Shown here piece by piece: positions 25,527 through 33,997 of a stretch of DNA of 64,000 nucleotides (position 1 is its first letter; each line of letters opens with the position of its first letter). Where the stretch lies: positions 1,302,001 through 1,366,000 of the forward strand of contig NZ_VIWW01000001.1 in assembly GCF_007829885.1 (NCBI RefSeq), read 5' to 3'. The DNA comes from Streptomyces brevispora (GTDB taxonomy: Bacteria > Actinomycetota > Actinomycetes > Streptomycetales > Streptomycetaceae). Both the position numbers and the translations under genes were made by a program. The notes under the pieces were generated by a model. That model was not told the DNA's origin. It searched no databases and saw only the letters and a list, made by a program, of their open reading frames with translations.

Positions 25527-26023
25527 TCGAGACGGAGCGACTCACCCTGCGGCCTCTTGAGATCTCGGACGTCGATGCCTTCGTCGAGCTCCACGCCGAT
25601 CCGGAGGTCAATCGATTCGTCGGGGCCTACTCCCGTCAGCAGGCGCTGGAACGGCTCGCCGATATCGAGCGGCAGTGGGCCGAGCGGGGTCATGGCCTGT
25701 GCGCGGTGGAGCTCCGGTCGAGCGGCGAGTTCATCGGCCGAACCGGTCTGCAGTACTGGCAGCAGTTCGACGAGGTCGAGTTGGGATGGACCCTGCGGGC
25801 GGAGTGCTGGGGGCGCGGATGCGCGACGGAGGCGGCGCAGGCGTGCCTGGACCGGGGCTTCGCCACGCTCGAAGCCGATTACTTCACCGCCCTCATCCGG
25901 CCGGGCAACATGCCGTCGGTGAAGGTGGCCGAGCGCCTCGGCTTCGCGCCGCGTCGGCAGGACGAGCTGAACGGCAACCCGGTCACGGTCTACACGCTGG
26001 ATCGCCCCACCGGCAGCCGGTGA
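25523..26023 (+). CDS. GNAT acetyltransferase, RimJ/RimL type
   Basis: 166 residues. IETERLTLRPLEISDVDAFVELHADPEV is the RimJ/RimL-type opening; ELGWTLRAECWGRGCATEAAQACLDRGF carries the acetyl-CoA loop, and ALIRPGNMPSVKVAERLGF the conserved NxxSxxVxEKLGF-like block. These enzymes acetylate N-termini or small amines. It overlaps the preceding acetyltransferase by four bases, with GGAGGC directly upstream of ATG. Confidence 0.9.
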   Translation: MIETERLTLRPLEISDVDAFVELHADPEVNRFVGAYSRQQALERLADIERQWAERGHGLCAVELRSSGEFIGRTGLQYWQQFDEVELGWTLRAECWGRGCATEAAQACLDRGFATLEADYFTALIRPGNMPSVKVAERLGFAPRRQDELNGNPVTVYTLDRPTGSR

Positions 26024-26102
26024 CGTCCGGCGTCGACGTCCGACGTCAGCATCCGGCGTCGCCCCACAACACCCGCTGACGCTCGGTGCCGTCCAGCGCC
26101 GT

Positions 26103-26300
26103 TCAGCCTTCGGAAACAGCGCGTTCGTAGGCCAGGGTGAGTTCGGCGAGGACGCCGTCGGCACGTTGAGGACGGCCTTCGAGGTGCATGGCGCGGAGCT
26201 CGTCCATGAACCTCTCCCCCATTTCGGGGCCGCCGCGAGCGAGGAGCCGGGCACGGATCGACAGCTCGGGTGACGTCGGGAGCCACCGAGGCGCTGGCAC
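26103..26300 (-). CDS. Short open frame of unknown origin, possible gene fragment
   Basis: 65 codons; residues about 12-65 read like a helical protein tail (PELSIRARLLARGGPEMGER, FMDELRAMHLEG, LAELTLAYERAVSEG) with normal codon use, but the first residues overlap the 5' edge of the dihydrofolate-reductase remnant on the other strand. It is probably the 3' end of a gene cut at a junction near 26270. I do not recognise the family. Confidence 0.35.
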   Translation of the reverse strand: MPAPRWLPTSPELSIRARLLARGGPEMGERFMDELRAMHLEGRPQRADGVLAELTLAYERAVSEG

Positions 26301-26533
26301 GCGCGAAGGAGGCCGCCGGCGGCCGGGACGTGCGCCTCGGTGGCGGGGTCGCGACCATCCGCGAGTTCCTTGAGGCCGATCTGGTCGACACGATGCACGT
26401 CGCGGTCGCGCCCGTCGACCTGGGCCGGGGCGAACGCCTGTGGGAGAGCCACACCGACCTGCTCGACCGCTTCCACGTCGATTCGGTGCCGAGCCCCAGC
26501 GGAGTCACCCACCTCCTGTTCTGGAGGCGATGA
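26270..26533 (+). pseudogene. 3' fragment of a dihydrofolate-reductase-family (RibD C-terminal-like) gene
   Basis: 87 codons encode the last third of the family: ALARAKEAAGGRDVRLGGG, ATIREFLEADLVDTMHVAVAP, GRGERLWE and a VPSPSGVTHLLFWRR end. The upstream two thirds, with the N-terminal strand and NADPH site, are absent and replaced by unrelated sequence on the opposite strand. No ribosome binding site precedes it, so it is a remnant. Confidence 0.85.
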
Positions 26534-26544
26534 CCGCTGGTGGG

Positions 26545-26574
26545 CCGGTGGTGGCCGCCAGTGGCCACCACCGG
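26545..26574. terminator. Terminator hairpin, 12-bp perfect stem
   Basis: Arms 26545-26556 and 26563-26574 are perfect complements around a 6-base loop, just after the remnant's stop codon. Confidence 0.8.
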
Positions 26575-26881
26575 TTCGCCGGTTCGTCCCTGCGAAGGTT
26601 CCGCAGTCGCTTGGCGAGTCCGCCCGGCGACCGGCCGTTATTCACTCCCGCCGGAGAGGATCGGCGACTAGCCTTCGACCACCCAGTGATTCTTGAGGAG
26701 TTGAGATGCCCGGTCGCCCGAGCGCGCGCTGACGCTGCAGGTCGTGATCGACCCGTCATCGCGTGCTGCCTCTGACTCCGTCCGACTCTGCGGCACAGCG
26801 AGCCTTTCCCGCCCGATTCGGCGGTGCACTTCTTCGTGCGCCGTCGGGCGAGTCCTGCCTTCCGCAGCTCAGGGAGTCATT

Positions 26882-28222
26882 GTGCCGTCCGCTTCTCCGG
26901 ACAGAACCTCCGACAAGCCGCATCCCTCTCCCCCTCCCCCTTGCCGCCCGGCTCCGCCGAGTCTGTGGCGGGATGCCGACTTCCGCAGGCTGTGGGTGGG
27001 CCAGACCGCGTCGCAGTTCGGGGCGCAGGCCGGTCAGGTGGTCCTGCCGCTCGTCGCCGTGGTGTCTCTCGACGCGGGGCCCGGTCAACTCGGCGCCCTG
27101 CGCGCGGTGGAGCAGGCGCCGATCCTGCTGCTCTCGCTCTTCGCCGGCGCATGGGTGGACCGCAGGCGCTCCCGCACGGTGATGGTCCTGGCCGACTGCG
27201 GCCGGGCGCTGGGGATGGCAGCGGTCCCCGCCGCGTATCTGCTCGGCGTCCTCGGACTGCCCGCACTGTTCGTGGCCGCTCTGCTCGTCGGCGTACTGAG
27301 CGTGTTCTTCGACGTGGCGTACCAGGCCTCGCTCGTACGGCTCGTGGACCGGGCCCAGTTGGCGCAGGGCAACAGTGCGCTGGAGGGCAGCAGGTCAGCG
27401 GCGCAGATCGGCGGCCCCGCGCTCGGCGGCACGCTGGTATCACTGCTCTCGGCACCGCTCGCCACCCTCACCGGTGCGTTCTTCTTCGTGGTGTCGTCCG
27501 TCTCGATCTGCCGGATCCGCAGGAGCGAGCCGCTTCCGGAGCGTTCCGGAGGACCCGCTCGCATCTGGCGGCAGATCCACGAGGGTCTCCAATTCGTCGT
27601 CAGCAACAGCTCGTTGCGGGCCGTGGGGCTGGCCTCGGCGCTCTACCAGTTCTCCTTCGCCGCCCTGATGACCGTCTACCTGCTCCACCTGCCCCGCGGA
27701 CTGCATCTGTCGGGCACGGCTGTCGGCCTGGCGCTCGCGGCGACGGGACCCGGAGCAGTCGTGGGGTCGCTGCTGGCGGCGAGGCTGCCGGGGAGATTCG
27801 GGTTCGGCCCGGTGCTGGTGGCATCGGCGGTAGTGGCCGACGGCGTGATGCTGTGCGTACCGGCACTGCACGGTTCCACCGCTGTCACACTTCCCGCGCT
27901 CATGGGGGTCAACTTCCTTTTCGGTACGTTCAGTCAGCTGGTCAACGTCACGGCGATGGCCGTACGGCAGGCCGTCACGCCCCTCCGGCTCCAGGGCCGG
28001 GTGGTGGCGACGATCAACTTCGTGGGCATGGGGCTGACACCGCTCGGCTCGTTGCTGGGCGGCTTCCTGGCCGTTCGGTGGGGGCTGCGCACGAGCCTGC
28101 TCCTCACCGCAGTCGCCATGGCGCTGTCCCCGCTGTTCATGGCCCTGTCCCCGCTGGCCCGCCTCGGGAAGTCGCTCCCGGACGAGCATCAGCCGGGAGC
28201 GAGGCGAACCAGCAGCACCTGA
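26882..28222 (+). CDS. MFS transporter, EntS/MacAB-like efflux type
   Basis: 446 residues, twelve membrane helices. SLWRDADFRRLWVGQTASQFG is the typical opening of the enterobactin-exporter-like MFS group; DRRRSRTVMVLADCGRA is motif A and AQIGGPALGGTLV a conserved mid-segment. Substrates are often macrolides or siderophores; none is implied here. GTG 26882 has AGGGAG 5 bases upstream, and the open frame before it (Ser/Arg-rich, from 26744) looks non-coding. A small inverted repeat spans the stop codon (28215-28229). Confidence 0.9.
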   Translation: MPSASPDRTSDKPHPSPPPPCRPAPPSLWRDADFRRLWVGQTASQFGAQAGQVVLPLVAVVSLDAGPGQLGALRAVEQAPILLLSLFAGAWVDRRRSRTVMVLADCGRALGMAAVPAAYLLGVLGLPALFVAALLVGVLSVFFDVAYQASLVRLVDRAQLAQGNSALEGSRSAAQIGGPALGGTLVSLLSAPLATLTGAFFFVVSSVSICRIRRSEPLPERSGGPARIWRQIHEGLQFVVSNSSLRAVGLASALYQFSFAALMTVYLLHLPRGLHLSGTAVGLALAATGPGAVVGSLLAARLPGRFGFGPVLVASAVVADGVMLCVPALHGSTAVTLPALMGVNFLFGTFSQLVNVTAMAVRQAVTPLRLQGRVVATINFVGMGLTPLGSLLGGFLAVRWGLRTSLLLTAVAMALSPLFMALSPLARLGKSLPDEHQPGARRTSST

Positions 28223-28273
28223 CAGGTGCCGAACCGATGCAGGAACCGACCCGGTTCCTCCCGACCACGCGCG

Positions 28274-28373
28274 GACGAGCTCCGCCACGGCTACGCGATC
28301 GCGTGTGAGGTCGAGCAGATCTCGGGCGGGCGGGTCACGCTGCGAACCGGCACGCTCTACGGAATCGGCGCGT
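28274..28373 (+). pseudogene. PadR-type regulator fragment
   Basis: The frame encodes DELRHGYAIACEVEQISGGR then VTLRTGTLYG, the recognition helix and wing entry of PadR regulators (usual pattern HGYxIxxEVexxSgGrvxLxxGTLYg). What precedes and follows is unrelated and there is no start codon in context, so only about 33 codons of the gene remain. Confidence 0.7.
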
Positions 28374-28481
28374 GTTACGCAGGACCGCTCGACCGGATGC
28401 CGTTCATGCGCACCGTCCGGCCGACGGTTCACACCCGCCTGATCCGACGTACCCGCATCCCACCCGCGCACCGCGCCGCGC

Positions 28482-29180
28482 TCACCGCGGCACTGCGCTG
28501 AGGCGACCGCCCCCGGGACGCGGCAAGCTCCGCAGAACGGCAGCGACTCTCCCGGGCTCGCTGACGAAGGGCGAATGGCTCGTGTGCCAGGTCAGCGCGC
28601 TGGAACAACGCCTGCTCATCGCCCGCTGCAGACCGGGGTCGATCGCGCGGTCCCGGGCGCAGATGACGTACGTGGAGGGCGTGCTCTGCCAGGCTCGGCG
28701 CTGCGGCACGCCTCGCCCGCATCCCGGCCCCTGGGGCCGCAGCAGCGACGCCGCCCAGGTCGCACGCTCGATCGGGGCGTCGTCGTAGAACACTTCCACG
28801 GCTGTCGCCGGGTCCACGTGGGTGCGGCCGTCTCCGTCCCGCACGACGGAAGAGCCGAGCAGCTCGCTCGAACCACCGAGACCGGCCGCGCTCTCACCCT
28901 CAGCCGGCACGAAGGCGGCCAGATACACCAGGTGGCCAACGCCCGTCAGACCGGTGATGACCGACCCGCCGTAGGAGTGACCCAGAACCACCGGCGGCTC
29001 TCCCATGGCATCAACGGCCGCCTGTACGGCTTCGGTGTCGGCCGGAAGCGAGCCACGATGCAGTTCCGGAACGGCCACCTCGACTCCGTCGGCACGCAAC
29101 TCCCGTACGACCAGATCGAAGTGCCGGGGGTCGTGATAGAGGCCGTGCACCAACACCGCGCTGTTCACCAAGGTCCCCAA
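28482..29180 (-). CDS. Alpha/beta-hydrolase
   Basis: 232 residues. SAVLVHGLYHDPRHFDLVV gives the oxyanion-hole region, PPVVLGHSYGGSVI the nucleophile elbow (GHSYGG, about residue 67), and LTWHTSHSPFVSEP the catalytic His near 209. This is the family of small actinobacterial esterase-like hydrolases related to PF12697. The segment LRPQGPGCGRGVPQRRAWQ reads differently from relatives and may hold a local frame disturbance. TTG 29180 or GTG 29168 may start it; neither has a strong RBS. Confidence 0.85.
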   Translation of the reverse strand: MGTLVNSAVLVHGLYHDPRHFDLVVRELRADGVEVAVPELHRGSLPADTEAVQAAVDAMGEPPVVLGHSYGGSVITGLTGVGHLVYLAAFVPAEGESAAGLGGSSELLGSSVVRDGDGRTHVDPATAVEVFYDDAPIERATWAASLLRPQGPGCGRGVPQRRAWQSTPSTYVICARDRAIDPGLQRAMSRRCSSALTWHTSHSPFVSEPGRVAAVLRSLPRPGGGRLSAVPR

Positions 29181-29377
29181 TCCACCGGAGCGGCCACTCG
29201 CTCAACAGCATGATCGCCCCCGGTCACCGTGCTCCGGAAGCCGATCTGCCGCACAGAGCCTCGAGGGCGATGACAACCTCGGCGGCCCTTACGGCCTACT
29301 GGGGGGTGGAGAGGCGGGGCGGCCCGGCCGGGGCGCTCTGCCGGCCGGCTCTCCGGAGCCGACCGGTCACCGATTTG

Positions 29378-29623
29378 TCACGGACTCTCGATGAAGCGGA
29401 CGGACCAGGCGTAGCCGCTCAGGTTGTCGTGCGGGACCCGCCGGACCTCTGTGACCTGGCATCCGTCGTGCGCATACTTGTGGGCGAACCGTTCGAGGCG
29501 CTGCGCGTCAGTGAGATCTTCCATGGACAGCGGCGCTCCGACGACAAGGTCTTCGTGAAGGACTGACTCCGGCGCGGCACCGTCCGCGCAGGCCGAGCAA
29601 TGATGCGTTTTGGGTAGGGCCAT
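29378..29623 (-). CDS. Small hypothetical protein
   Basis: 81 residues starting MALPKTHHCSACADG, with a HxCxxC-like cluster, and ending SGYAWSVRFIESP. The middle (MEDLTDAQRLERFAHKYAHDG) looks like a real helical protein. No family is recognised and the RBS is weak; a longer start at 29662 is possible. Confidence 0.5.
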   Translation of the reverse strand: MALPKTHHCSACADGAAPESVLHEDLVVGAPLSMEDLTDAQRLERFAHKYAHDGCQVTEVRRVPHDNLSGYAWSVRFIESP

Positions 29624-29826
29624 AGGGCCAGTGTGCGCCTGACTCGGCCGCCCGGCGCCCACAGGACGATCGGCCGCTTCCCGCAGCGCCTCAGAGCCTG
29701 TCCGCAGATCATGCGGCCGGCAGCACTTCGGGCCCGGGCCTACGGTCCAGTCGCGGGACGGGGAAATATGGCGAGTGCCGAGCGACCCGGCTGAATCCGC
29801 ATCCGCCCCAAGGTGCAGGAGATCGC

Positions 29827-30027
29827 ATGGACATCGTGGTGACTGGGCTGATCGCCCTGATAGGCCTTGTGGTCTACCTCCTTCCGTCGCTGGTCGCGTT
29901 CAACCGAGGGACGGACAACAGATGGCTCGTCCTGGTCATCAACGTGATCTTCGGCGCAACGTTCCTGGGCTGGGTTCTGGCCCTCGTCCTGGCCCTGCGT
30001 AAGCCCAAGGTGCCGTCCACGGCGTGA
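29827..30027 (+). CDS. Superinfection immunity family membrane protein
   Basis: 66 residues with two membrane helices (IVVTGLIALIGLVVYLLPSL and LVLVINVIFGATFLGWVLAL) joined by FNRGTDNRW. This matches the Imm_superinfect family (PF14373), named after a phage T4 protein that blocks DNA injection by later phages; most bacterial copies have no shown phage role. AGGAG lies 6 bases before ATG 29827. Confidence 0.85.
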   Translation: MDIVVTGLIALIGLVVYLLPSLVAFNRGTDNRWLVLVINVIFGATFLGWVLALVLALRKPKVPSTA

Positions 30028-30447
30028 CGTCTGCGGACGTGTACTCGTCCGGCCTGCCCAGCGCCGCAGGCCGACGAGGAAGTCGCGGAAGCCACCGCGC
30101 GACTGGATCCGCTGCAGCGCTCAAACAAGATCGTTGGCACGCCCGCTCACTCGCCGCTCACGCAGAAGGTCCCAGCCCCTGTTCAGGACTCAGGTCCAGG
30201 TCAGAAGCCTGGAGTGTCAGTCAGGTTCACCGGTGTCGTCGCCGCCCAGAGCTTGTCCGCGAGCCCATGCGTACCGGAGCCTGACCACGCCACGCCCCCT
30301 GTCCTGGCTACGGTCGGCGGCAGGGGCGCTTCGTCGTGCCTGGAGCGCGCGAAGACCCCATCGCCACGGGGGAGATGGGGCCTTCGGAGGTACCGGTCAC
30401 CGTGGCGGCGGGTACCGTTCTGGTGTCGAGTCAGAACGGAGTTCAGT
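30028..30447. other. Intergenic region upstream of the XRE-type gene
   Basis: 420 bases. A weak hairpin (arms 30356-30362 and 30374-30380) lies about 70 bases before the next start and could be a terminator. The open frames here have no RBS or recognisable family. Confidence 0.4.
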
Positions 30448-31194
30448 ATGCACGCTCTGCCCCATGACCACACTGGCGCACGCATCAAGCGGCTGCGCCT
30501 CGAACGCCACCTCACACAGAAAGCCCTGTCCGACCTCGCGACGATCGCCCTGTCCCGAATGGAGTGGGCGGCCGAGCGCGGATCCGGCGCCGTCGTCGGC
30601 GGCATGTACCGATACATGCGCGCCCTCACCTACCTCCGGTCCGGGCAGTACCGCACTGGGGACCGACTGATCCGCATGGGGCTCGGCGTCCTGGACCAGG
30701 CGGCCCCGGGCCGTGAGCGCGACGTGCTCACTGGGCAACTCCACCTCGGCGCCGCGGTGATGGCCGGGCGGGCGCAGGACCGGGCAGCAGCGGACGGGCA
30801 CCTGGACGAGGCAGCCCGCATCGCCGCGGTCACGGGTGACGCGTCGGATGTCCACTGGCTCAGCTTCGGCCCGACGAATGTGTCCGTGCACCGGGTGTCC
30901 GTGCTGGCCGAGCTCGACGAGTACGGGCAGGCCGCACAGGTCGGCCGGACCATCGCCGTGCCGAGGACGTGGCCGGCCTCACGAAAGAGTCACCACTTCG
31001 CGGAACTTGCGCGTGCACAGATGTGGGACGGGTCGCTGGATGACGCCTTCGCGAATCTGCTGCGTGCACGGAAGGCAGCTCCGCAGCAGGCCCGTTATCA
31101 CCAGACGGTGCGGGAGACGTACGACGGGCTGGAGGCAGCGAAGCGACAACTCCCGGACAGCTTCCTCTCGTACGGCTCCTGGCTGGGAGTCTGA
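30448..31194 (+). CDS. XRE-family regulator with large internal deletion
   Basis: 248 residues. MHALPHDHTGARIKRLRLER through HLTQKALSDLA is the first half of an XRE helix-turn-helix; the text then jumps to TIALSRMEWAAERGSGAVVG, which in related regulators lies about 150 residues later in the TPR-like C-terminal region. The remainder (helical repeats to about 248) is normal. The frame is kept, so a protein can be made, but the recognition helix is gone and DNA binding is unlikely. The junction falls in a DLA-encoding stretch that occurs twice in relatives, which would explain a recombination deletion. ATG 30448 has GGAG upstream. Confidence 0.75.
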   Translation: MHALPHDHTGARIKRLRLERHLTQKALSDLATIALSRMEWAAERGSGAVVGGMYRYMRALTYLRSGQYRTGDRLIRMGLGVLDQAAPGRERDVLTGQLHLGAAVMAGRAQDRAAADGHLDEAARIAAVTGDASDVHWLSFGPTNVSVHRVSVLAELDEYGQAAQVGRTIAVPRTWPASRKSHHFAELARAQMWDGSLDDAFANLLRARKAAPQQARYHQTVRETYDGLEAAKRQLPDSFLSYGSWLGV

Positions 31195-31210
31195 CGCACC
31201 GTACATCTCT

Positions 31211-31246
31211 GGCCCCGACTATCACCATCCCGTGATAGTCGGGGCC
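31211..31246. terminator. Terminator hairpin, 15-bp perfect stem followed by TTTG
   Basis: Arms 31211-31225 and 31232-31246 are perfect complements around CATCCC, 17 bases after the XRE-type gene. Confidence 0.9.
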
Positions 31247-31294
31247 TTTGCGTGCCCCCACCATGACTGCACCAGCCACCGACGGGAGCCGACC

Positions 31295-31510
31295 GTGACC
31301 CCGCATACCGCCGCCGCAGTTCTTCTGCCTGACCCGGCGACCCTGCACGAGGAACAGCAGAGAGGCGCGCGCCGCATCTGGTGTGTGGTGTCTCTTTCGT
31401 CCGAGAGCGCCCACGATTTCGGGCCTCGAACGATCGATGTGCACGGCTCCCTGGTGGTCTGGTTCCCCCGCTCCTGCCGCACCTGCTGGAAGAACCACGC
31501 ACCATGCTGA
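31295..31510 (+). CDS. Small hypothetical protein, first of a coupled pair
   Basis: 71 residues starting at GTG 31295 with GGGAG upstream: VTPHTAAAVLLPDPATLHEE, a basic middle, and an end with the CRTC and C-terminal Cys pattern (SCRTCWKNHAPC). No family is recognised. The stop overlaps the start of the next gene, as in the small regulator-associated gene pairs frequent beside XRE genes in Streptomyces. Confidence 0.6.
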   Translation: MTPHTAAAVLLPDPATLHEEQQRGARRIWCVVSLSSESAHDFGPRTIDVHGSLVVWFPRSCRTCWKNHAPC

Positions 31511-31740
31511 CGATCAAACCGGCCTCCAGCGAGGCCACTTACCGCGCTTGGGTCGGCCACACCGTCACGTGTACCACATGCCGTGCTGGTGTCGCCTGGG
31601 GCCATCAGGGTGCCTATGTGGTGCAGGAGATCGTGAAAGCGCCTGCACCAGAGCCGGACCGCATCGGCCCGCGCCGGCCCCAGCGCCGCTGTCCGCACCT
31701 CAATGCGGCGCGAACGCTCGCCGGAGTGGACGACAAGTAA
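31504..31740 (+). CDS. Small hypothetical protein, second of a coupled pair
   Basis: 78 residues: TYRAWVGHTVTCTTCRAGVA, with a CxxC pair, then HQGAYVVQEIVKAP and a basic tail with a third Cys. A small zinc-binding fold is possible. It overlaps the previous gene by seven bases. Confidence 0.6.
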   Translation: MLTIKPASSEATYRAWVGHTVTCTTCRAGVAWGHQGAYVVQEIVKAPAPEPDRIGPRRPQRRCPHLNAARTLAGVDDK

Positions 31741-31780
31741 GGGGTGAGACCGCCGCCGGGCGGTCGGAGACGGAGACTCT

Positions 31781-32368
31781 GTGGACCCGGATCACAACGA
31801 CCGCGACCGCGACAGCGACGCCCAGTTGACACACGCGGCGAGTGACGCGGCGACGTTCACACCATTGGTGGAGAAGTATTCGCCCGCGCTGCACGGCTAC
31901 TTCGCCCGGCGCGTCCCCGGCGCCGCCGATGACCTGCTGGCCGAGGCGTGGCTGCAGGCGTTCGCCGCGCGGCGCACCTTCGACGCCTCACGCGGATCGG
32001 CCCGGGGCTGGCTCTTCGGGGTGGCCCGGAACGTACTGGCCGGGCACTTCCGACGCACCGGGCGGGACGCGACCGCGCCGGCTGCCGCCGCCAGCGACCC
32101 CTGGCAGGCGGTGGACCAGCGGCTGGACGCCGCCGCGCTGGCTCCCGCACTGCGTGAAGCGCTCGCCGATCTGCCCGCCGAGGAGCGGGAGTTGATGCTG
32201 CTCGTCGCGTGGGAGCAGCTGACGCCGACCGAAGCCGCCGCCGCTGTCGGCATCCCCGCCGGCACCGCCCGCTCCCGCCTGCACCGTGCACGGGGTCGGC
32301 TCCGCGAACGCCTCGCGCCACCCCGTCCGGCATCGCGGCAGCTGACGGTGACCGGAGACCTGACATGA
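31781..32368 (+). CDS. ECF-type RNA polymerase sigma factor
   Basis: 195 residues. Sigma region 2 is seen at TPLVEKYSPALHGYFARRV to ARGWLFGVARNVLAGHFRR and region 4 at LPAEERELMLLVAWEQLTPT to GIPAGTARSRLHRARGRLRE. The start is GTG 31781 with GGAGAC upstream. The stop overlaps the start of the next gene (ATGA), so sigma factor and membrane partner are made together. Confidence 0.93.
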   Translation: MDPDHNDRDRDSDAQLTHAASDAATFTPLVEKYSPALHGYFARRVPGAADDLLAEAWLQAFAARRTFDASRGSARGWLFGVARNVLAGHFRRTGRDATAPAAAASDPWQAVDQRLDAAALAPALREALADLPAEERELMLLVAWEQLTPTEAAAAVGIPAGTARSRLHRARGRLRERLAPPRPASRQLTVTGDLT

Positions 32369-33303
32369 CCCAGAGCACCCCCGAAACGTACGATCCGAAA
32401 GGGACCAGCATGACCGAGCGACAGGATCTTCTCGACTTCCCCGGCACCGAGGCGCTCCAGGCCGCGGGCCACGTAGAGCTCCCCTCCCCGCAGGCGCTCG
32501 CCCAGGCCATGGTGGCGGTCCGGGCGGCTGCGCAGGACGAGGCGGTGGTGACCCCGCTCCGTCGCCGCCGCCTCGCGTCCGGCCGGCGGATCGTAGCGAC
32601 GGCCTTCGTGGCGGCCGCCTGCGCGGCCGGCGTCGTGGTGTACACGAACCAGGGCGCGGGATCGCCGACGGCACAGGCCCCGCAGCAGGCCAAGACCATC
32701 AGTGCCGCAACCTTCCTGACCGACACCGCCGCAGTGGCCGCAGCCGGGCCGATGCCGTCCGGGCAGTACTGGAAGATGCACATGAAGGTGACGTACGAGA
32801 ACGGCAAGTCCAGCACGTTCGACGAGTACATCTCGCGATCCGGGTACCACATCGTGGACGGCGGCCAGACCTTCAAGAAGCCCGCTTCCGGCTGGCGCCT
32901 CGGGTCGAAGACCGTCGACTGGAACGGCCTGGACCAGCTGCCCACAGACCCGGCGAAGCTGCTGGAGATCATGGAGAGTTCGAAGGAGTACGCAGGCCAG
33001 AGCGCCTTCCTCCAGGCGAGCAGCCTGCTCGCGGAGTCACCGGCGAGCCCGCAGCTGCGCGCCGCCCTGTTCAAGGCGCTGGCCGGGATGAACGGAGTCA
33101 AGCTCGTCGGCAATGTCAAGGACAGCGCCGGTCGCGAAGGTACGGAGCTGGCGTTCAACGGGATCTCGAGCAGCGACCGTACGATCGTCGACCCCAAGAC
33201 GAGCCTGCTCCTGGAGGCGACGCAGACGTCGACCAAGGGGCACCTCGGCCTGATCGATCGCCGGACATACCTGTCCGTGGGGCCGGCCGAGAAGATCGGC
33301 TGA
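32365..33303 (+). CDS. CU044_5270-family membrane-anchored protein, sigma-factor partner
   Basis: 312 residues. An N-terminal cytoplasmic part of about 75 residues with conserved helices precedes one membrane segment (about 77-95, IVATAFVAAACAAGVVVY) and an extracytoplasmic domain with YWKMHMKVTYENGKSSTFDEY and later GTELAFNGISSSDRTIVDP, matching actinobacterial CU044_5270 proteins found after ECF sigma genes. An anti-sigma-like sensor role is inferred from the coupling. The terminator at 33315 closes the operon. Confidence 0.85.
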   Translation: MTQSTPETYDPKGTSMTERQDLLDFPGTEALQAAGHVELPSPQALAQAMVAVRAAAQDEAVVTPLRRRRLASGRRIVATAFVAAACAAGVVVYTNQGAGSPTAQAPQQAKTISAATFLTDTAAVAAAGPMPSGQYWKMHMKVTYENGKSSTFDEYISRSGYHIVDGGQTFKKPASGWRLGSKTVDWNGLDQLPTDPAKLLEIMESSKEYAGQSAFLQASSLLAESPASPQLRAALFKALAGMNGVKLVGNVKDSAGREGTELAFNGISSSDRTIVDPKTSLLLEATQTSTKGHLGLIDRRTYLSVGPAEKIG

Positions 33304-33314
33304 CCGTACGCGAG

Positions 33315-33355
33315 GCAGCCGCCCCCGGCGCCGTCAGAGCGCCGGGGGCGGCTGC
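33315..33355. terminator. Terminator hairpin, 17-bp perfect stem
   Basis: Arms 33315-33331 and 33339-33355 are perfect complements with a 7-base loop, 12 bases after the sigma-partner gene. Confidence 0.92.
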
Positions 33356-33664
33356 GCACCGGGGCCGGGCGTCGGTCGGCAGCTGCAAGGCTGCATGGTT
33401 GCGCACGTAGCCGAGATCACACCGCTGGCCTGGGTGAATGGGGTTCAGGGTCTCGTGCCTGTCGTTTCCCCCGATCAGGATTCCTCGCTCTGGTTGCGCG
33501 ATCGACGTGGCCGGGGCCCAGAGCGGGGCGGAGACAGGAGCGCAGGACCCCGACGGTGAGCCGGAGAGCGCGCGACGAGCAGATCGAGTGCCTTGACCTG
33601 GGGGGAGGTTTTCTGCTCATCTCAGTGCGACGCAGCCGAGGGACTGCCGTCACCTACTACCGTC
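33356..33664. other. Intergenic region with nothing recognised
   Basis: About 310 bases between two terminators. A GTG-started open frame at 33556 runs through the tRNA gene on the other strand and is not believed. A purine-rich GGGGGGAGG run lies near 33600. Confidence 0.4.
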
Positions 33665-33697
33665 AACGCCCCCGCAGCGGCTCGCTGCGGGGGCGTT
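33665..33697. terminator. Terminator hairpin after tRNA-Val, 15-bp perfect stem
   Basis: Arms 33665-33679 and 33683-33697 are perfect complements with a 3-base loop. It lies 5 bases beyond the CCA end of the minus-strand tRNA; on the plus strand it is followed by TT. Confidence 0.88.
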
Positions 33698-33702
33698 TTG
33701 GC

Positions 33703-33777
33703 TGGTGGGCGCGGACGGTTTCGAACCGCCGACATCTGCTTTGTAAGAGCAGCGCTCTACCCCTGAGCTACGCACCC
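33703..33777 (-). tRNA. tRNA-Val (anticodon TAC)
   Basis: Read on the minus strand, the acceptor arm GGGTGCG pairs with CGCGCCC (one G-U), the D-arm AGCTCAGGGGTAGAGC and the anticodon arm CTGCT-CTTACAA-AGCAG are canonical, and the T-loop is GTTCGAA. Discriminator A and CCA are encoded (33706 and 33703-33705). The anticodon TAC decodes GUA, a rare valine codon in this GC-rich genome. Confidence 0.96.
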
Positions 33778-33997
33778 GTGAATGAGGCAACAGCGTACAT
33801 GGACTACGGCCCCCGGTCACAAACGGTTGCCGGCGGCAGCCGTCGGAGGGCGCCGGAGCTGTGCGGGGGAGGCGGGGGATATCCCCACCCCGCATACGGT
33901 AGCCGTCCCGATTCCCCGGGGTACCGGCTCGCGCATACCGTGAACCGGCACGCAGAGCGGCGAACCGACCGTCGCAGGACCTGGGGGAACGATCACC

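Noticed and set aside
30060..30300. Possible coding stretch upstream of the XRE-type gene
   Set aside because: Open in one frame but no RBS, no start and no family match that I can support.
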